Notes: a model not told the origin generated them from the letters alone. 64,000 bases of DNA from Thermoplasmata archaeon (GCA_021797855.1 JAJZYX010000002.1:1-64000), one strand, 5' to 3'; shown: positions 8,471 to 17,758, counted from the stretch's first letter. Translations and numbers: made by a program.

Positions 8471-9565
8471 GTGCTGACCCTCGTTCGATATTCAGAAATA
8501 GGCACCAAGGGGGACAACAGGAACTACTTCGAGGAACTGCTGTCCAGGAACATAATGGCAAAACTGAATGAAAACTCCATAAGAGGAACAGTAAGGACAG
8601 AAGAGTCGAGACTCATAGTCGAGACTGACGTGAGGGTCGACCACATACTTTCAAAGGTATTCGGAATCTCCTCTTTCTCCTTAGTGGAACGGGTGAATTC
8701 AAGTGTCGAGGAGATCGAAGACAGGATATCACGTGTGGTGGTTAAGGGAAGATTCAGGATAACGGTAAATAGGCGCGACAAGAATTTCCCTCTGACGTCA
8801 CAGCAATTTTCAGCCAGACTGGGTGAAATAGTGCTTAATTTCAACCCAGAGGCAAAGGTTGATCTATTCAACTTCGAAAAAAACATAGGGGTTGACATAG
8901 GGTCTAAGTTTTCCTACATATATGACGAAATAGTTCAGGGACCAGGTGGAATGCCTGTGAGGTCTCAGGGAAAGGGGGTGGCCCTGATATCTGCTGGAAT
9001 AGATTCTCCGGTAGCTGCGTACATGATGCTAAAGAGAGGTATGGAACTGAACCTCATACACTACTTCCAGAGTTCCAGGACCCTGGAGAAGGTATTCAGG
9101 AACAAGGAGCTGCTTGAGCAGTACTCGCCTTATCCCATAGAAATAAAGATAATGGATCACAGAAAGATGATAGGCAAAACGGTTATGGAGCTCAGGAAGG
9201 CGAACGAACAGAGATGGACCTGCATATTCTGCAAGAGGGAGATGTACAGGGAAGGAGAAAAGTATGCGCGGGAGATAGGTGGAAAGGCCATTATAACGGG
9301 AGAAGACCTTGGTCAGGTGGCTAGCCAAACTCTTGACAATCTAAACACAATAGAGGAGAAAGTCAACATCCCGATATTCAGACCGCTGATCGGATTTGAC
9401 AAGATCGAGATTGAAAAACTGTCAGAAAAAATTGGAGCTTTCGATATATTCCTTTCTGACACGTCCTCCTGTGACTGCTATTTTCTGCCTCCCAGACCTA
9501 GGACGAAGAGCACTCCTGAAGAGATGGACGCTGTAGAGCTAAAAATCCTCGGTAGATCTGGATGA
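8471..9565 (+). CDS. thiI: tRNA 4-thiouridine synthase ThiI (THUMP + PP-loop)
   Basis: Adenylates and thiolates U8 of tRNA. The 364 residues hold an N-terminal ferredoxin-like/THUMP region (about 1-160) and a PP-loop ATPase domain with LISAGIDSPVAAYMM near residue 175. A conserved Cys pair is seen in TCIFCKREMYR and further cysteines in TSSCDCYFLP, as in archaeal forms that lack the rhodanese domain. The start codon is GTG. It overlaps rnz by four bases (ATGA) and opens a four-gene operon of tRNA maturation and DNA repair genes. Confidence 0.93.
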   Translation: MLTLVRYSEIGTKGDNRNYFEELLSRNIMAKLNENSIRGTVRTEESRLIVETDVRVDHILSKVFGISSFSLVERVNSSVEEIEDRISRVVVKGRFRITVNRRDKNFPLTSQQFSARLGEIVLNFNPEAKVDLFNFEKNIGVDIGSKFSYIYDEIVQGPGGMPVRSQGKGVALISAGIDSPVAAYMMLKRGMELNLIHYFQSSRTLEKVFRNKELLEQYSPYPIEIKIMDHRKMIGKTVMELRKANEQRWTCIFCKREMYREGEKYAREIGGKAIITGEDLGQVASQTLDNLNTIEEKVNIPIFRPLIGFDKIEIEKLSEKIGAFDIFLSDTSSCDCYFLPPRPRTKSTPEEMDAVELKILGRSG

Positions 9566-10476
9566 TCTCATCTATCAGACTCTACTTTCTAGGTACCGGG
9601 GGGTCCTGGCCCACACCGCAGAGAAACACGTTGAGCATAGGTATAAGGATAAATGACGAAGCCATTCTTTTCGACTGTGGGGAGAGCACACAGACTTCAC
9701 TTATGAAGAGCTCATTATCCCTAATGAAGATAAAGAGGATATTCATCACTCATTTCCATGGAGACCACTTTCTCGGGCTACCCGGACTTATTCAGACTAT
9801 GAGCTTCTACGGGAGAACTGACCAACTCGAGATATACGGCCCCATAGGAGCCTCCTCTGTCCTTGGAAACCTTCTATCACTTGGCTATTACTCACTGAAC
9901 TTCGAAATCAGGATCGAGGAGCTCAGGGGCTCCGGTTCCGTCGACTTCGGGGAATATTCCGTCGCTTATGCTCAGGCGAACCACACGATTCCGGCGCTTA
10001 GTTTTTCCCTGGTAGAGAAGGATTATGCGAAGCTTGAGGAGTCGAAGATTAAAGAGCTCAAGGTACCGAGACGCCTGCTGGAGAAGATCAGAAGGGAGGG
10101 AAGCGCACTCGTTGACGGAAGAACAATCAGAATAGAGGATATTTCCGGAGGGGTAAGAAAGGGAAGGAAAGTCTCTTACTCAGGGGATACCCGAAGGGAT
10201 GCGAACCTTCTGGAGTTATTTCGGAACTCTACCGTCCTCATACATGAATCCACGGGAGAGAGGGGCAACGAGAGCAAAGTGATTTCGTACGGCCACTCAA
10301 CCGGAATGGATGCAGCGCTGCAAGCCAGGAATTCAAACTCCAAGAAACTTGTTCTCGTCCATTTCAGTCCCAGGTACAACGACATCAATCCGATCTTGGA
10401 AGAGGCCAGGTCTGTTTTCAGTAACGTCGTTGCCGCAGAAGAGCTGATGGAGATGGAAGTAGGAATCAATGATTGA
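9562..10476 (+). CDS. rnz: tRNase Z (tRNA 3'-endonuclease)
   Basis: A metallo-beta-lactamase-fold nuclease that trims tRNA 3' trailers. The short form of 304 residues is typical for archaea. Motif I GTGGSWPTP lies at the N-terminus, the zinc motif HFHGDHFLGLPGL at about residue 67, SYSGDTRRD carries the later Asp ligand, and ATGHSTG-like YGHSTGMDAA with VHFSPRY supplies the last histidines. The flexible exosite arm lies near residues 150-180. It is coupled to thiI upstream (ATGA) and overlaps the fused repair gene downstream by eight bases. Confidence 0.95.
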   Translation: MISSIRLYFLGTGGSWPTPQRNTLSIGIRINDEAILFDCGESTQTSLMKSSLSLMKIKRIFITHFHGDHFLGLPGLIQTMSFYGRTDQLEIYGPIGASSVLGNLLSLGYYSLNFEIRIEELRGSGSVDFGEYSVAYAQANHTIPALSFSLVEKDYAKLEESKIKELKVPRRLLEKIRREGSALVDGRTIRIEDISGGVRKGRKVSYSGDTRRDANLLELFRNSTVLIHESTGERGNESKVISYGHSTGMDAALQARNSNSKKLVLVHFSPRYNDINPILEEARSVFSNVVAAEELMEMEVGIND

Positions 10477-11368
10477 ACATCCAAACATTTACGAAGAGTT
10501 CGGCAACCTCGTAAAGCAAATTCCGAGTGGGAGCGTGTCCAGCTACGGAGATGTGGCTGTACAGCTTGGGGATGCAGCTGCATCAAGGGCAGTAGCTGAA
10601 ATGGTTAATGAACTCACTGATGCAGATGCCATTCCTGTTCACAGGGTGGTTCCTGCTGACGGAAGTTTGGGTGGACATAACAGCACCCAAGGAATAAGGA
10701 GAAAAACTAGAAAATTGATGCAGGAGGGGGTCAGAATCTCCCAAGGGAGGATTGAAAACTTTGAAAAAATAAGGTTTACAGAATTCAAGTCAAGGTTCCC
10801 TTTGCTTCAGTTCAGGGAAGCGGCAAAGAGGATAAGTCTTGCGGGAAAGATGGATTATGGTGATTCGATAAGGGCAATGGACATATCTTATTCGGGAAGG
10901 ACGGGGATTGGAGTTGCAGTAGATTTTTATGATGATTCAAGGTTTGAGATTGTGGTCAAGAATGTCAAAGCACCTTACATTCCCAATTATCTCTATCTTC
11001 GGGAGGGGGAGATTTATGAGTCCCTTGTGAGGAAGGGGATGCTTAACGTGATAGACGGGAACGGAATTATCCACAGGGACGGCAGAGGGGTAGCAACGCT
11101 GGTTGGTGCTTCGAGACAAGTGGCCACTGTGGGAATAGCCAAGAGCCTACTGATCGGAGAGGAAAGAAATGGCTACATCTTTTATCGTGGAAGGAAGATT
11201 GGAAAGAAGTTAGATAAGTTCTTTGTTTCTAAGGGATTCGGAGTTGAAATTGAGGAATGCCTGAGACTTCTGATAAGGGAAGGTCATTTCCCTCAAACAA
11301 AATGGGCCGACAAACTCTCAAGGAGATATAGGGATGAAATACTGCTTGCTAAATATAGCGTTCGATAA
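10469..11368 (+). CDS. Fused alkyltransferase-like domain / endonuclease V
   Basis: Two DNA-repair domains in one 299-residue chain. Residues about 1-95 match the DNA-binding half of O6-alkylguanine-DNA alkyltransferase: IPSGSVSSYGDVA, the arginine finger in ASRAVAEM, and the active-site strand. Residues about 110-299 are endonuclease V, which nicks near deaminated bases such as hypoxanthine: MDISYSG with the first Asp, PYIPNYLYLREGE with the wedge and Glu, DGNGIIHRDGRGVATLVG with the second Asp, and VGIAKSLL. The alkyltransferase motif usually reads PCHRV; here it is PVHRVV (codon gtt), so the acceptor cysteine is missing. An AGT-endoV fusion is known from Ferroplasma. The N-domain may only sense lesions, as alkyltransferase-like proteins do. 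It overlaps truA by 35 bases. Confidence 0.9.
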   Translation: MIEHPNIYEEFGNLVKQIPSGSVSSYGDVAVQLGDAAASRAVAEMVNELTDADAIPVHRVVPADGSLGGHNSTQGIRRKTRKLMQEGVRISQGRIENFEKIRFTEFKSRFPLLQFREAAKRISLAGKMDYGDSIRAMDISYSGRTGIGVAVDFYDDSRFEIVVKNVKAPYIPNYLYLREGEIYESLVRKGMLNVIDGNGIIHRDGRGVATLVGASRQVATVGIAKSLLIGEERNGYIFYRGRKIGKKLDKFFVSKGFGVEIEECLRLLIREGHFPQTKWADKLSRRYRDEILLAKYSVR

Positions 11369-12107
11369 CACTTTTCATGGATTCCAGTATCAACCCAAGT
11401 TAAGAACGGTGCAGGGAGAACTTCTCAAGGCCCTCTCTCCGATAGGCATTGAGAGGGTGTATGGGTCCTCCAGGACGGATTCGCATGTGAGGGCTTCGTC
11501 GTCCATCATAGAGGTGGAGTATGATGACCCTCTGAAGGTGTGTAAAATTGTGGATTCCCTGGAAGGAATCGCAGTACTGGGTTACTTCGAGACCGACAAA
11601 TTTATCAATATAAGAAAGTCACTTTCGAAGGAATATATATACTTCTGTGACAAGTCCCTCGATCGCCAGAGTTTGATGGAAACGATAACAGAATTTCTTG
11701 GGGGGAAAATGGAATGCTTCTCTCGAGACCCTGCAAAGAAGGTGGTACTGACCGGAATCAGATTCTATGTAGGAAAATCATTCACGATCCTCCTCTTCGA
11801 GGGGCGTTCATTTTCCTGGAACTTTGTTCGGATATCCGCAGAAACTATAATCAAACGGGTGGAAGGGAAAATACCGGATGAAGAGTGGTCAGAGCTTCTT
11901 AGCTGCAAAAGGAGGGCAAGGTTTAAGGGGAGTGCAGAGAACCTCATATTGTTCAAAACCAAGGCACCTTTCGAATTCAGCCAATACAAATCCAGGAACA
12001 TAAACAAGATTAGGTCCAGAATTTTCCAGGATTTCTACTGGTTAGTTGGTGTAAACGCAGAGGTCAAGGACATAGTTGAATCCGCAGGCTTCCTTGGCAA
12101 GGGATGA
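11334..12107 (+). CDS. truA: tRNA pseudouridine synthase TruA
   Basis: Isomerises uridines in the anticodon arm (positions 38-40). The catalytic Asp49 lies in SSRTDSHVRA, corresponding to the family GRTD-x-GVHA; the flanking residues are divergent but the RTD core is intact. The start of the chain, with GFQYQPKLRTVQGEL, matches the TruA fold, and FSWNFVR near residue 160 corresponds to the second conserved block. At 257 residues the length is normal. It begins 35 bases inside the endonuclease V gene and is probably the last gene of the thiI operon. Confidence 0.9.
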   Translation: MKYCLLNIAFDNTFHGFQYQPKLRTVQGELLKALSPIGIERVYGSSRTDSHVRASSSIIEVEYDDPLKVCKIVDSLEGIAVLGYFETDKFINIRKSLSKEYIYFCDKSLDRQSLMETITEFLGGKMECFSRDPAKKVVLTGIRFYVGKSFTILLFEGRSFSWNFVRISAETIIKRVEGKIPDEEWSELLSCKRRARFKGSAENLILFKTKAPFEFSQYKSRNINKIRSRIFQDFYWLVGVNAEVKDIVESAGFLGKG

Positions 12108-12109
12108 GG

Positions 12110-12724
12110 TTATTTGGAGAGCAGGGCCAGATCGTCCGCAATGTTTCTCAGCTTAAGACCCTTTGACTTCGCAAAGTCTGCCGCTGCATCGGTCCAGTCA
12201 TAGTTATCTACCAAAATCAACGGATCGTCGGCTAACTTAGGCCAGACGGTATTCAACTCGAAGGTCACGTTCTCGTACGAGTGATCAGAATCGTGGAAGA
12301 AAACGTCAAGCTTAGGAATTGATTGCAGAACTACTTTCAGCTTTGAAGATGATGTCCCCTTCACATATTCAAGATTCGACTTCAACTCCTTAGGGATTAT
12401 GAACCCCACCTCCCTGTCACCCTTCCCGTAAGGCATTCCCGGATCTATGCTGATAAGCCTTCCCTCGCCATTCATTGCTGATAGGATGCTAGTGGTGGAT
12501 ACCCCCGGTCCCATCCCTGTCTCGATCACGACTTGGGGCTTCCTCTCCCTGATTACAGAAAATATGGCCCTGACCTCATCCTTCGATATCTGCCAGTACC
12601 TTCCGGTCTTCAGGACGCTTCTTTCATAGTCAACCACCGCCTTGCTCTCCCTCAAGAATGCTCTGACTTCCGAAATTCTAACCCCCTTCTTCTCGAAATA
12701 ATCCCAGAATTCCTTGTTCAGCAT
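12110..12724 (-). CDS. Class I SAM-dependent methyltransferase (Methyltransf_24-like)
   Basis: A 204-residue Rossmann methyltransferase. Motif I is VVIETGMGPGVST, the acidic end of strand 2 is LISIDPGMP, and DVFFHDSDHSYENV is the O-methyltransferase-like acidic loop, followed by LILVDNYDW. Similar proteins modify small hydroxylated molecules or sugars, and the substrate is unknown here. The start is placed at 12724 because the conserved part begins there; an in-frame ATG at 12772 would add 16 residues and would reach into the promoter region of the divergent glycosyltransferase. It is convergent with truA, two bases away. Confidence 0.75.
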   Translation of the reverse strand: MLNKEFWDYFEKKGVRISEVRAFLRESKAVVDYERSVLKTGRYWQISKDEVRAIFSVIRERKPQVVIETGMGPGVSTTSILSAMNGEGRLISIDPGMPYGKGDREVGFIIPKELKSNLEYVKGTSSSKLKVVLQSIPKLDVFFHDSDHSYENVTFELNTVWPKLADDPLILVDNYDWTDAAADFAKSKGLKLRNIADDLALLSK

Positions 12725-12782
12725 AACCTCCCCTTGAAATGGTGATATATAACATTTGTATTGTTTCCGCATTTAGGGAAAC

Positions 12783-12794
12783 TTTTAATAAATA
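12783..12794 (+). promoter_or_regulatory. TATA box of the glycosyltransferase gene
   Basis: The box ttttaataaata is centred about 23 bases before the ATG at 12811. It supports that ATG over the in-frame ATG at 12739 and predicts a leaderless message. Confidence 0.5.
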
Positions 12795-12810
12795 TCACAC
12801 TTTAAACAGG

Positions 12811-14175
12811 ATGAAAGTTTGCATTAACAGCCAGACGCCAGTGGTAAGATTCAAAATCAGTTATGGTGATCTTTTGGATAAATATGGAGATTTGCCTGAT
12901 CCGTTGGATTTAGGAGAGCTCGAAGAGGGAATAGACTACGAATTCACGCCTGGAGGTGTCACCAATATGCTTTACCCGGCGGTAAACAATATGCTTACCA
13001 GCGGTTTCCTTGAAAAGGTTGTATGGGTCTCGCTTGGCGTGAACTATCCTCCAAGACTCTCCACAGGAAACCTTACCATTTCCCACGTGGAGATTGAGGA
13101 AAGAGTCCTCAGGAATTATACAACGTTCAAAGAGGGATTGTGGTCGGAGATTCACGGAATAGGAAAGTCAAAATTCAAGCAGGATGAGTTCAACGCATAC
13201 GCAATATATAACTGGGAAAACGCGAAGAAAATGTTCGAATACATGAGCGATACAGACCTTTTCTACGTTCAGGATTTCCAGTTGCTTATGACTGGCACCT
13301 TCATCGGCCCATCCGCACCCGCAGTACTTCGATGGCACATTCCATTCGTTCCCGAAAAGATGGGAACGTTCGCAAGGAGGGTCGTGATAAAGGGAATGGA
13401 GAGTTTCGATGCGGTCGTGGTGAGCACCAGGAGGGATCTGGAAGGGCTCATAAAATCGGACTATAGGGGGAGAGCATATCAACTCTACCCTTACATAGAC
13501 GAGAATGAGTGGAAGGATGCTCCACCACCGCATGAATTGGAAAAGCTCAAGGAAAAGATAGGTCTCAGACCAGACGAGAGACTGGTAACAGTAGTAGCGA
13601 GAATGGACAGAATAAAGTCGCAGGATATCGCCATAAAGGCATTCGCGTTGGCATCCAAGAGGGAGAAATTGAAGCTGGCTCTTGTTGGTGACGGAAGCTT
13701 TTCGTCATCCTCCAAAGGGGGTCTAAGCGTAGGGAAGGGAAGAGCTTGGAGAGCTGAACTTGAAAGACTAGTCAAGGAGCTTGGACTTGAGGACAAGGTA
13801 ATTTTCCTTGGACATTCCCCAAAAGAAGAGCTAAGGGCCGCGTATTACCTATCATCTGTGGTGGTGCTTTCCTCATCTTTGGAAGGGTTCGGAATAACCG
13901 TCCTCGAAGCCTGGGCTAGCAAGAAACCAGTAGTGGTGAGTTCTGGGTGCGGAGTAAGTGAGTTAGTAGTCAACGATTCTAACGGTTATGTTTTTCAGCC
14001 TGGTGACTTTGAAACCGCGAGCCAAATGATCCTGAAAGCAATTGGGAGTGCTTCAGACCGCCTAGGAGAGAATGGATTCGAAAGTTCAAAGCAGTGCTTC
14101 CTCACTACGGCAATAGAAAGGGAGAAAAAGATCTTTGAAGAAGTGGGAAGGGAATTCAAGCTAGACCAAGAATGA
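12811..14175 (+). CDS. GT4-family glycosyltransferase
   Basis: A 454-residue GT-B retaining glycosyltransferase that moves a nucleotide-activated sugar to an acceptor such as a lipid, glycan or trehalose-type sugar. The C-terminal donor-binding half is clear: VTVVARMDRIKSQDIAIKAF, KLALVGDGS, then VIFLGHSPKEELRAAYYLS and the nucleotide-sugar motif SSLEGFGITVLEAWASKKP with its conserved Glu residues. The N-terminal half, with SHVEIEERVL, is lineage-specific. The start at 12811 follows the TATA box. It is a single gene next to a divergent methyltransferase, which may act on the same glycan, but that is a guess. Confidence 0.85.
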   Translation: MKVCINSQTPVVRFKISYGDLLDKYGDLPDPLDLGELEEGIDYEFTPGGVTNMLYPAVNNMLTSGFLEKVVWVSLGVNYPPRLSTGNLTISHVEIEERVLRNYTTFKEGLWSEIHGIGKSKFKQDEFNAYAIYNWENAKKMFEYMSDTDLFYVQDFQLLMTGTFIGPSAPAVLRWHIPFVPEKMGTFARRVVIKGMESFDAVVVSTRRDLEGLIKSDYRGRAYQLYPYIDENEWKDAPPPHELEKLKEKIGLRPDERLVTVVARMDRIKSQDIAIKAFALASKREKLKLALVGDGSFSSSSKGGLSVGKGRAWRAELERLVKELGLEDKVIFLGHSPKEELRAAYYLSSVVVLSSSLEGFGITVLEAWASKKPVVVSSGCGVSELVVNDSNGYVFQPGDFETASQMILKAIGSASDRLGENGFESSKQCFLTTAIEREKKIFEEVGREFKLDQE

Positions 14176-14208
14176 TGATGGAACTCTCTTTAGCAGTGAC
14201 CTAGACTG

Positions 14209-15372
14209 TCACTCAAGTGCTATCTTCAGGTCCTCTATCAGATCCTCTTTATCCTCGACCCCGACAGACATCCTCACTAGTCCCTCTGAGATTCCCGCTT
14301 CCTTTCGCTCCTCCTGGCTAAGGCTGAGATGTGATGTCTCCGCGGGAAGCGTGAAGAGCGATTCCACGCCGCCCAGACTAGGAGCGTAAGAGAATATCTT
14401 GAGTTTTTTGGCCATCTCTTTAGCAGATTTTAACCCACCAGAAAGTTCGAAAGAAACCATCCCACCGAAACCTCTCAAATTTCTCTTTGCAATTCCGTTG
14501 TATTCTGATACTTCCAACCCGGGATAAAGGACTTTTGAAACCCTCTTGTTCTCTGCCAGGAACTTGGCTACCTCAAGTCCGTTCTCATTATGAGCTTTCA
14601 TCCTGAGTCCTAGCGTTTTTATCCCCCTGAGACCAAGGTAAGCCTGGATGGGATCGGGCGAGGTACCTAGCATCTTTCTCTTGGCCCATACCGACTCCAT
14701 TTCCTTCTTGTCGAATCCGGCCAATCCAAGCAGGATATCGCTGTGGCCGCCTATGTATTTTGTCCCGCTATGAAGGGTAAAGGAAGCTCCAAATCTTGAA
14801 GGGTTCTGATTATACGGGGAGGCAAAGGTTGCGTCAACTATGAGAGGGATTTCCGCTTCACGGGACATCTTTCCAAGAAGTTCAAGGTCACAGACTCCAA
14901 GAGTAGGATTGACAACCGATTCAGTGTATATGGCGGCATAATTATCCAGTTTCACTTCCCCAGAGTTGAGCTGGTCAAGTTTAACAAAATCAACTCCTAT
15001 ACCGATAGAAGGGAGGAATCTAGAGAAGAATATAAAGGTCTCACCGTACAGTTCCTTCACCGACACCAATTTGTCTCCTTTCCTTAGGACTGAAAGAACT
15101 GTAGAAGTAATTGCCCCCATTCCTGTTGAGAAAGAGAGTGATTCCTCGACCAAGTCCAAAGAGGCATATTTTCTTTCTAGAGCCTCTAGAGTGGGATTGC
15201 CCCATCTGGTGTACATAAATGGTTTACCCCTTGTATGATCTGTATATGCCGAGGGATTGGGATTCGGGTTGTAAAATGTTGATGTCTCGAATATCGGTGT
15301 CGTCACATTACCTACCGTCGCGTCCCTGAACTCCCCTGCTTGAACTGCCCTAGTGTTGAAGCCTGTCTCCAT
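14209..15372 (-). CDS. Cys/Met metabolism PLP enzyme (cystathionine gamma-synthase/lyase type)
   Basis: A fold-type I PLP enzyme of 387 residues for sulfur amino acid metabolism. The N-terminal PIFETSTFY and YTRWGNPT motifs, the SFSTGMGAI phosphate-binding loop, VDATFASP with the pyridine-pairing Asp, and the Schiff-base Lys in LHSGTKYIGGHSD are all present. These motifs are shared by cystathionine gamma-synthase, gamma-lyase, beta-lyase and methionine gamma-lyase, and the sequence alone does not separate them. It is a single gene with its 5' end in a 259-base promoter region shared with the divergent thioesterase. Confidence 0.9.
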   Translation of the reverse strand: METGFNTRAVQAGEFRDATVGNVTTPIFETSTFYNPNPNPSAYTDHTRGKPFMYTRWGNPTLEALERKYASLDLVEESLSFSTGMGAITSTVLSVLRKGDKLVSVKELYGETFIFFSRFLPSIGIGVDFVKLDQLNSGEVKLDNYAAIYTESVVNPTLGVCDLELLGKMSREAEIPLIVDATFASPYNQNPSRFGASFTLHSGTKYIGGHSDILLGLAGFDKKEMESVWAKRKMLGTSPDPIQAYLGLRGIKTLGLRMKAHNENGLEVAKFLAENKRVSKVLYPGLEVSEYNGIAKRNLRGFGGMVSFELSGGLKSAKEMAKKLKIFSYAPSLGGVESLFTLPAETSHLSLSQEERKEAGISEGLVRMSVGVEDKEDLIEDLKIALE

Positions 15373-15601
15373 GGTATATGAAACTCAAAACTGATATTTA
15401 ATGGTGAACACTTAGGCGATTTTATTGGAACGTAACGTGGAATGCACAGGTGACTAATGAGGGAAGTATAGGACGAATAAATTCAGACCTTACCATGATG
15501 TCGATGAACGGAAATAATTCCTCTATTGCGACCTCACAACACATCCTTACATCACCTTTGAATCCATAATGGTTCAACGTGACCCTCCTATCTTTCAAAA
15601 T

Positions 15602-15612
15602 ACCTAAATATC
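15602..15612 (+). promoter_or_regulatory. TATA-like box of the thioesterase gene
   Basis: The sequence acctaaatatc is centred about 25 bases upstream of the ATG at 15632, the usual spacing for a leaderless archaeal message. Confidence 0.45.
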
Positions 15613-15631
15613 TTCCAACGCTCTCGCAACG

Positions 15632-16060
15632 ATGACAGACTCTAATGATAAGAATCACTTTAGCATGGAGTACGTGGTAGCTTGGGTCGACACTGACGCC
15701 CTCGGTATCGTACACTTTTCGAATTACTTTAGGTTATGCGAAAGAACTGAACAACTTTTCTTTGAATCGAAGGGGCTCTACGGACGAAACAAAGTCTTCC
15801 TCCCCAGAGTCCACGCCTCGTGCGATTACCTGTACCCAATGCGCTTTAGACAAAGAGCAAGAGTGGAGATGTCCTTAAAAGAAGTCGGAAAGAGGAGCTT
15901 AACATTTGAGTATACTATAGTCAATGAATCTGAAGGAAAGGTTAGTGCGAAGTGCCGTATCGTCGTCGCTTCCGTAGAAGAAAATATGCGACCTGTGGAA
16001 ATTGACGAAGACATGAAGAAAAGTCTGAGAGAGATATTAAATCCAGAAGTGGTAAATTGA
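15632..16060 (+). CDS. Hotdog-fold acyl-CoA thioesterase (4HBT/YbgC type)
   Basis: A 142-residue single hotdog domain that hydrolyses acyl-CoA thioesters. The family signature is clear: WVDTDALGIVHFSNYFRLCERT contains the D-x-x-G-x-V-x-x-x-x-Y active-site arrangement of 4-hydroxybenzoyl-CoA thioesterases, with the catalytic Asp. It continues with HASCDYLYPMRF and RSLTFEYTIV strands. Acyl preference is unknown. It is a monocistronic gene with its own TATA box. Confidence 0.85.
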   Translation: MTDSNDKNHFSMEYVVAWVDTDALGIVHFSNYFRLCERTEQLFFESKGLYGRNKVFLPRVHASCDYLYPMRFRQRARVEMSLKEVGKRSLTFEYTIVNESEGKVSAKCRIVVASVEENMRPVEIDEDMKKSLREILNPEVVN

Positions 16061-16459
16061 ATGTGAATGGCATCTAGGACTTTCAGCCGTCTATCTCTAT
16101 AGAAGGTACAGTAACCTACATTTAAAACGATGTAACCTATTTGAAAAGCAGGAATGTGCAGAATGGCAAATATGGTAGTCTGAGACGTATCACCATCGCG
16201 GGTACTCTCTTATAGCATGTCTGTGACCTGGTAAAATTCAGCGATGAAGACGAATTAGATAACACCAATTGAATAATGATGTCCCTAAGCGATACGGGAT
16301 TTTTATTCAATGTCCTTCCTAGGCTTCTCTAATCTCACACACGTGTTAAGGCAGTGGGGACGCATCCTTCTGTCAATCCAAAACAACGGAAGAAAATTCT
16401 TCAAAATCTCTTATTGGTGCTTTTGACCTCGTGGAAACCAGTACAACAAACTTCACTAT
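16061..16459. other. Intergenic region of about 400 bases
   Basis: Between the thioesterase gene and the 3' end of a permease gene on the opposite strand. Only short open frames of ordinary shadow type are seen, and I recognise no tRNA, SRP RNA or RNase P RNA motif. It probably holds terminators for both flanking genes, but no clear hairpin or T-tract stands out. Confidence 0.5.
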
Positions 16460-17758
16460 TTACTTCCTCCTTAATTTTACGTAGAAGTATACCCCGGAAA
16501 CGACGACCCCGACGACGGTCAAAATTGTCACAATTACGGGCGAAGTCAGAATGAGCAAGACGCCCAAGACAACAAATATGATTGATGTTACTAGGAAAAT
16601 AATTGTACCGCCACGCACCCTGAACGGTATTTCTGATCCTTGTAACTTTCTGTGATGCCAGAGTGCACTATATGCCACGAAAGCATACATGAAAGAATCA
16701 AATAGCGCCGCAATAAGCACTGGCACTTGGAAACTCTTGGTTGCATAAACGAGTACCGAAATAGTTAGTGCTATGACATAAAGAAAGATGAGGGACGCTG
16801 TGGGGGTGAAGAATCTCGAATTGATCTTTCCCAAGAATGAAGGAAGTGTCCCTTCCCTTCCTAGTGCATATATAAGTCTCGAAGTACCCAGTATCCCGGC
16901 ATTGAAAGTGCCGAAACTCATCACAGCACTGACTAGTGCGACCACAACGGCGGAATCCTTATTGAGCATGTATTTCCCAAGGACAATCTGTGGCACCGGA
17001 GACGAGACTACAAGATCGATAGGAACCCTAGTGAAAATTGCCGACGAGACAAACATGAATATTATTCCCAGCATGACTATAGCAATGGGCATAGCTTTGG
17101 GAATTCCTCTCTTAAAGTCAAGTGCTTCTTCTCCCAATGTTGTAACCCTCCCGAATCCAAGGAAGAAATAGACTCCTACAGCAGCTGCAGTAAGAGAATC
17201 CACCACATTGACGCTACCCCCGGTATTCACATTTACGTGGGGGGTGAGCAAGGCAACAATTGATATTGCTATGAGAGAAAGTGCTATGAAGAAAGTAATC
17301 CCCATCTGGAAATTCCCGGAAACCTCTACGCCTACAGCATTTATCACCACTATTACCGTTAACGAGATCACTGACCAAAGTATTGATGGGAGAAGGGGAA
17401 TGAGAAAATGCAGAACATTACCAAGCACATACGCTTCTACCCCTGCAGCACCCAGAATGATGATAGTCCACATAAAAGAAAGGGTAACGGATATGACGTT
17501 CCCCATTGGCCTCTTGAGGAACACACGATTTCCTGCAGCAGATGGGTAAATGCTCACAAGTTCTCCATATGAAAGCGCAGCTGCAGTAGCGAGAACAGTT
17601 GATATTACAACTGCCAATAGCATGCTTGGGAAATTGGACGTGTAAGTTTCCATGATTATAATGCTCAGAAATACGGATGCAGCTAACGGGGTTCCCATTG
17701 TCACAGCGACTAACCTAGTAAATTTCAGACTCCGCTTAAGATTAGGTGCTATTCCCAT
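16460..17758 (-). CDS. APC-superfamily amino acid permease, last gene of the SCP2 operon
   Basis: A 12-TM carrier of about 432 residues. TM1 contains VAVTMGTPLAASVF, and later YFFLGFGRVTTLGEE is the TM6/loop region typical of AA-permease_2 transporters. The second half has FNAGILGTSRLIYALGREG, a common APC motif. The start is set at 17758, where its ATG overlaps the preceding TGA (TGATG), the same coupling seen one gene upstream; an in-frame ATG at 17767 is the alternative. Its place behind a saccharopine-dehydrogenase-like gene and three SCP2-like genes suggests that it carries a substrate related to that pathway. Confidence 0.88.
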   Translation of the reverse strand: MGIAPNLKRSLKFTRLVAVTMGTPLAASVFLSIIIMETYTSNFPSMLLAVVISTVLATAAALSYGELVSIYPSAAGNRVFLKRPMGNVISVTLSFMWTIIILGAAGVEAYVLGNVLHFLIPLLPSILWSVISLTVIVVINAVGVEVSGNFQMGITFFIALSLIAISIVALLTPHVNVNTGGSVNVVDSLTAAAVGVYFFLGFGRVTTLGEEALDFKRGIPKAMPIAIVMLGIIFMFVSSAIFTRVPIDLVVSSPVPQIVLGKYMLNKDSAVVVALVSAVMSFGTFNAGILGTSRLIYALGREGTLPSFLGKINSRFFTPTASLIFLYVIALTISVLVYATKSFQVPVLIAALFDSFMYAFVAYSALWHHRKLQGSEIPFRVRGGTIIFLVTSIIFVVLGVLLILTSPVIVTILTVVGVVVSGVYFYVKLRRK

